From positions 277,177-341,176 of the forward strand of contig NZ_JBELAU010000009.1 of NCBI RefSeq assembly GCF_040253585.1: 64,000 nucleotides of DNA, given 5' to 3'. Position 1 is the first letter of the stretch; every line of letters starts with the position of its first letter. Made by a program: the position numbers and the translations under genes. Under the pieces are notes generated by a model that made no database searches, was not told the origin of the DNA, and was given only the letters and a program-made list of their open reading frames with translations. This DNA comes from Emticicia sp040253585. GTDB taxonomy: Bacteria > Bacteroidota > Bacteroidia > Cytophagales > Spirosomataceae. This document shows, piece by piece, positions 60,804 to 64,000 of the stretch.

Positions 60804-60843
60804 AGCAAAAAGTCCCGAATCTTATGATTCGGGACTTTTTGCT
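60804..60843. terminator. Bidirectional terminator between convergent genes
   Basis: agcaaaaagtcccgaatc and gattcgggactttttgct form an 18-bp stem with a 4-base loop, flanked by A and T tracts. Confidence 0.9.
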
Positions 60844-60868
60844 TTCTATTATTTTTAAGTATTCTACC

Positions 60869-62431
60869 TTATTTTTTCAATTCTCCATCAACCAATCGCC
60901 AAATATTTAACGGATTATCAGCTTTTAGTTCATCAACTAATAAGCTATCAGGGAAATTTTGATAACAAACTGGTCGAGTAAAACGTGTAATGGCCATTGT
61001 ACCAACCGAAGTACTTCTCGAATCGGTTGTCGCAGGGAAAGGCCCCCCATGCACCATTGCGTGCGAAACTTCCACACCTGTCGGGAAGCCATTAATCAAA
61101 ATTCTACCAACTTTCTGCTCTAAAATCTCAATCAAATCAGCATATTCAGCCAAATCTTCGGGCGTTCCGTGAACGGTTGCCGTTAGATGTCCTGTCAGAC
61201 TTTGAGCGGCTGCCATCAATTCTTCTTTTGAGTTAGCCTCTACCACCAAACTTGTTGGCCCGAAAATCTCTTCGGATAAATGCGGGTTTTGCGTAAACTC
61301 TTCAATCGAAGCATGAAAAATAATTGGTTCTACGGCAGTAAAACCTTCGGGTGCTTTTCCTACTCCGATTACTTTCGTATAATTTTTAGTATTTTCAATA
61401 CCCTTCACATAGGCATCACGAATGCCCGTTGTGAGCATCACACCACCTGTGCTGGTGCTGGCGTGTTGTTCGAGAGCAGCAATAAATGCTTCATTTTTTT
61501 GTAGTAAAAGCATTCCTGGATTTGTACAAAACTGTCCCACTCCCAACGTAACTGACCCAACAAAGTTTTGAGCTAAAGCAGCTCCATTCGCTTCAAGCGT
61601 GCGAGGTAATACAAACACAGGGTTTACACTTCCCATTTCGGCATAAACAGGAATAGGCTCAGGGCGAGCGGCAGCAGCATCATAAAGAGCTTTTCCCCCT
61701 TTATATGAACCCGTAAAACCGATAGCTTTTACGCTTGGATGTTTTACGAGTGCCAAACCGATTTCGTGTCCATCATCGAATAATAACGAGAAAACACCAT
61801 CGGGCATATTCGTTGCTTCAGCAGCTTTTTGAATGGCTTTTCCAACGAGTTCTGATGTACCTAAATGAGCAGGGTGTGCCTTAAAAATAACTGGGCAACC
61901 AGCCGCCAACGCCGAAGCGGTATCGCCACCCGCAACCGAAAACGCCAATGGGAAATTACTTGCACCAAAAACGCCCACCACACCAAGCGGACGCTCAACC
62001 GAACGAATATCGGGGCGTGGCAATGGCTGGCGGTCAGGTAAAGCAGTATCAATTCGGGCATTTACCCATGAGCCTTCTTTCAACAATTGAGCAAACAAGC
62101 GAAGCTGGCCTGTTGTGCGTCCACGTTCGCCCATTGCTCTGCCTTGTGGTAGGCCAGACTCAGCTACATATCTTTCAATGAGTGCATCGCCTAAGCTTTC
62201 TATTTCTTCGGCTATTTTTTCAAGAAACTCCGCTTTTTGTTTTCCCGACTGTTTTCTATAAACTTGAAAAGCATTTTCAGATTTTTGAGCTGCCAAATTA
62301 AGTTCTTCGATGGTTGCTTTGTAAAATAATGGAGCGAGGGTCTCGCCGCTGGCTGGATTAATGGCTTGAATGGCTACTGTTCCTTCCGAAAAAGTTTCAA
62401 AACCAATAATGTTTCTTCCTGTAAGTTGCAT
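60869..62431 (-). CDS. 2,5-dioxovalerate (2-oxoglutarate semialdehyde) dehydrogenase
   Basis: The enzyme oxidises 2-oxoglutarate semialdehyde to 2-oxoglutarate, the last step of pentose-acid or glucarate breakdown. The 520-residue aldehyde dehydrogenase has the catalytic C302 in GVGQFCTNPG and E265 in PVYAEMGSVNPVF, with NAD-binding FKAHPAHLGTSE and GFTGSYKGG. The sequences RPLGVVGVFGASNFPLAFSV and AESGLPQGRAMGERGRTTGQ are typical of the KGSADH group. It lies 33 bases after a fumarylacetoacetate-hydrolase-type gene, an expected partner. Confidence 0.9.
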   Translation of the reverse strand: MQLTGRNIIGFETFSEGTVAIQAINPASGETLAPLFYKATIEELNLAAQKSENAFQVYRKQSGKQKAEFLEKIAEEIESLGDALIERYVAESGLPQGRAMGERGRTTGQLRLFAQLLKEGSWVNARIDTALPDRQPLPRPDIRSVERPLGVVGVFGASNFPLAFSVAGGDTASALAAGCPVIFKAHPAHLGTSELVGKAIQKAAEATNMPDGVFSLLFDDGHEIGLALVKHPSVKAIGFTGSYKGGKALYDAAAARPEPIPVYAEMGSVNPVFVLPRTLEANGAALAQNFVGSVTLGVGQFCTNPGMLLLQKNEAFIAALEQHASTSTGGVMLTTGIRDAYVKGIENTKNYTKVIGVGKAPEGFTAVEPIIFHASIEEFTQNPHLSEEIFGPTSLVVEANSKEELMAAAQSLTGHLTATVHGTPEDLAEYADLIEILEQKVGRILINGFPTGVEVSHAMVHGGPFPATTDSRSTSVGTMAITRFTRPVCYQNFPDSLLVDELKADNPLNIWRLVDGELKK

Positions 62432-62464
62432 TTAAAAGGCTAATAATATGTTAAAAAAAGGGGG

Positions 62465-63307
62465 TTATTTTACTTCAACGGTATTAATTAATGTGCCGAT
62501 ACCCTCAATGCTGATTGAGATAACATCGCCTACTTCGAGCGTAAAATCATCGTTTGGTACAATACCCGTACCTGTCATCAGGAAACAACCTTGTGGAAAA
62601 GACATTTCACGGAATAAGTATTCGACCAAATCAATATGTTTACGTTTCATACGATTGATTTCGATAGAATCACTAAAAATTGGAATATCGTAACGAGAGA
62701 TTTCAAGGCTAATTTTTGTATTTGAATCAATCGGATTATCGAAAATGGCTATACATGGCCCAATAGCGGCACTTTTATCATAAGATTTGGCTTGCGGTAG
62801 ATAAAGTGGATTTTCACCTTCTATATCTCTCGAACTCATGTCATTGCCAACGGTGTAGCCCGAAATCTGACCTTTTGAATTGATAAATAGTGTAAGTTCT
62901 GGCTCAGGGACATTCCATTTAGAATCTTTTCTGATTCTAACAGCTTGCCCCGACCCTACCACACGTTGTGGTGCAGATTTAAAAAATAGCTCTGGGCGTT
63001 CGGCGTCATAGACTCTGTCATAGAAATTATCACCACCCGCTACTTTTGATTCTTCCATGCGTGCATTACGGCTACGCAGATACGTAACACCTGAAGCCCA
63101 AACTTCCTGCGACTGAATCGGAGCTTGTAAGCCATTATCTATCAGGGATTTATATTCGGCGGCGGCGGGCAGAAGCTGAATTTCTCGCTGTAACTCAAAA
63201 AATAAGTCTTCACGGTTAATAAATAAATCCCAATCGGTGTGTCGAGAGATATAATATTGCCCTTTGTGTTCGATAACGAACCCTTGTATGGTTTTATAAA
63301 TTTTCAT
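62465..63307 (-). CDS. FAH-family 2-keto-3-deoxypentonate dehydratase-like enzyme
   Basis: The 280-residue fumarylacetoacetate-hydrolase-fold protein has metal ligands E135 and E137 in WNVPEPELTLFINSKG and D156 in GNDMSSRDIEGENPLYLPQA, and the segment RVYDAERPELFFKSAPQRVV. This pattern resembles 2-keto-3-deoxy-D-arabinonate dehydratase (KdaD), which makes 2-oxoglutarate semialdehyde. The next gene is the matching semialdehyde dehydrogenase. Together they give a short pentonate branch to 2-oxoglutarate. The exact sugar acid is an inference; other FAH hydrolases remain possible. Confidence 0.85.
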   Translation of the reverse strand: MKIYKTIQGFVIEHKGQYYISRHTDWDLFINREDLFFELQREIQLLPAAAEYKSLIDNGLQAPIQSQEVWASGVTYLRSRNARMEESKVAGGDNFYDRVYDAERPELFFKSAPQRVVGSGQAVRIRKDSKWNVPEPELTLFINSKGQISGYTVGNDMSSRDIEGENPLYLPQAKSYDKSAAIGPCIAIFDNPIDSNTKISLEISRYDIPIFSDSIEINRMKRKHIDLVEYLFREMSFPQGCFLMTGTGIVPNDDFTLEVGDVISISIEGIGTLINTVEVK

Positions 63308-63438
63308 GAGGTCGAAATGTGCAATAATTTAGAGTCCAATATTAATCAAAAAGAAGCATATTCGGTGTTTTTTTGGTGGTACTTTTTTATAAAAATCTAT
63401 TTAGAAAACGAATGACAACCAAATTTTTCAAAAAAAGT

Positions 63439-63469
63439 TTGGAAATATAAGCGAAAGTAAATTTCTTTG
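63439..63469 (+). promoter_or_regulatory. Candidate promoter of a small transcript
   Basis: TTG (63439-63441) and TTTCTTTG (63462-63469) are separated by 20 bases, the same pair and spacing as the candidate acpP promoter. No recognised gene lies directly downstream before the hairpin at 63604. Confidence 0.35.
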
Positions 63470-63495
63470 TCTTAGAAACTGTTCGCACATAGCGA

Positions 63496-63573
63496 ATGTT
63501 CGCAATTAGAGAATATTTTATAATGGAAAATAACATTGTTCTTGTCATCCCAATTGTTATTCTGCTCGTCTAA
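63496..63573 (+). CDS. Candidate small hydrophobic peptide ORF
   Basis: The ATG at 63496 opens 25 codons encoding MFAIREYFIMENNIVLVIPI followed by VILLV; an internal ATG at 63523 would give a 16-residue peptide starting MENNIVLVIPIVILLV. The peptide has a charged N-terminus and a strongly hydrophobic end that could cross a membrane, like toxins of type I systems or stress peptides. It lies between a promoter-like pair and a terminator-like hairpin. There is no homology evidence, and the region also contains repeat-like words, so it may be chance. Confidence 0.25.
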   Translation: MFAIREYFIMENNIVLVIPIVILLV

Positions 63574-63603
63574 AACGAGTGGAGAAGGGTTTGCTATGAA
63601 CAA

Positions 63604-63643
63604 CAAAAGCCTTCTTCACACCGAGTGAAGAAGGCTTTTTCAT
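63604..63643 (+). terminator. Orphan terminator-like hairpin
   Basis: aaaagccttcttcac and gtgaagaaggctttt form a 15-bp stem followed by T-rich sequence. No known gene ends just before it on either strand. Confidence 0.7.
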
Positions 63644-63681
63644 TATTAAAATGAGTATTTATAACTATTTAGTAAAATGTT

Positions 63682-64000
63682 ATGAAGGCAAGTGATTTAG
63701 AGAATAGATTAATTGATTTTGCAGTTAAAGCCACAGATATTGGCGAAAACCTACCAAATACTCGATTAGGAAATCACTTAGCAGGACAGTTAATAAGGTC
63801 AAGTACAGCACCAGCATTAAATTATGGTGAAGCACAATCTGGTGAATCGAGGGCTGATTTTATTCATAAAATGAAGGTTTGACTAAAAGAATTACGAGAG
63901 ACATTTGTAAACCTAAAGATAATCAGCCGAAAAAACATTTTCGATGATATAAAATTGCTCGAAGCAGTAATGAGCGAAAACAACGAGCTAATTTCAATTT
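63682..64000 (+). pseudogene. Four-helix-bundle (S23-type) gene with in-frame TGA, cut by window edge
   Basis: The start MKASDLENRLIDFAVKATDI and GNHLAGQLIRSSTAPALNYG then SGESRADFIHKMKV match the four-helix-bundle family (TIGR02436, related to 23S rRNA intervening-sequence proteins). At 63880-63882 a TGA interrupts the frame, yet the same frame continues with family-like sequence: LKELRETFVNLKIISRKNIF and on to the window end. The expected residue at the stop is small or Cys, so a single base change is likely. The gene is probably inactive or gives a 66-residue fragment. The 3' end lies outside the window. Confidence 0.8.

Larger units (their letters stand above)
63308..63681. other. 374-base gap between divergent genes
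   Basis: It contains the candidate small unit 63439-63643 (promoter-like pair, short hydrophobic ORF, terminator-like hairpin) and gttcgc-type words at 63481-63506. The first 130 bases are AT-rich with no feature recognised. Confidence 0.55.

Noticed and set aside
63880..63882. TGA read as selenocysteine in the four-helix-bundle gene
   Set aside because: Although mnmH implies selenium use, this family is not known to contain selenoproteins and I could not identify a bacterial SECIS-like hairpin right after the TGA. A nonsense change is simpler.

Overview
The window comes from a Bacteroidota chromosome, most likely an aerobic Cytophagales-type member. The evidence is an AT-rich sequence, many short Sec signal peptides ending in AQ or SQ, Bacteroidota-only families (DUF6089, DUF4369-thioredoxin, GIN/DUF2807, a type-A T9SS sorting domain), promoters of the -33 TTG / -7 TAnnTTTG kind, and canonical neighbourhoods (acpP-fabF-rnc; nadK-DUF6089-uppS-bamA-ompH-ompH). 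No rRNA, tRNA, CRISPR array, phage or insertion sequence was seen. The first gene is cut by the left edge and the last by the right edge.

Layout. 1-3.7 kb: a truncated membrane protein, then an operon with an exported YidD-type protein and two related TPR/membrane proteins, then a small beta-barrel protein. 3.8-9.7 kb: secreted proteins, rnc-fabF-acpP on the minus strand, kdsA and a DUF3467 gene on the plus strand. 9.8-15.7 kb: a minus-strand block of exported proteins (P1 peptidase, beta-barrel, LVIVD lipoprotein, lipoprotein serpin, small lipoproteins). 15.9-24.7 kb: gamma-glutamyltransferase, a Septu-like PtuA/PtuB defence pair, a sortilin/BNR-repeat protein, a DUF1080 protein and a CobW-type GTPase. 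24.8-34 kb: Kup potassium transporter, a small-lipoprotein/DoxX/GIN/AraC cluster, DUF547, an HGSNAT-like acyltransferase, two GNATs and YqeY. 34-48 kb: pdxJ, mnmH, a T9SS cargo protein, gatB, murE, a methyltransferase, argD, thioredoxin-fold proteins, and a divergent SDR/UxaA sugar-acid pair. 48-64 kb: a decayed Uma2 gene, a beta-CASP hydrolase, the nadK-to-ompH envelope block, a WG-repeat protein, a two-gene pathway making 2-oxoglutarate from a 2-keto-3-deoxypentonate, and a four-helix-bundle gene broken by an in-frame TGA.

How the genes work together. Much of the window is envelope construction: kdsA (Kdo), murE (peptidoglycan), uppS (carrier lipid), bamA with two Skp-like OmpH chaperones, and many exported proteins that use this route. 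The sugar-acid genes at 45.7-48.3 kb and 60.9-63.3 kb look like catabolic modules for pentonate- or fuconate-like acids. The main accessory island is the AT-rich Septu-like pair at 17.7-19.6 kb, whose second gene overlaps the next gene by an ATGA.

The most unusual feature is non-coding. At least fourteen intergenic spaces hold imperfect palindromes made of short, degenerate, repeated words. Most sit within about 20 bases of a stop codon. Different loci use different words, but at least two word families recur. Other points of interest are a palindrome filling the spacer of the kup promoter, and a candidate promoter-peptide-terminator unit at 63.4-63.6 kb.
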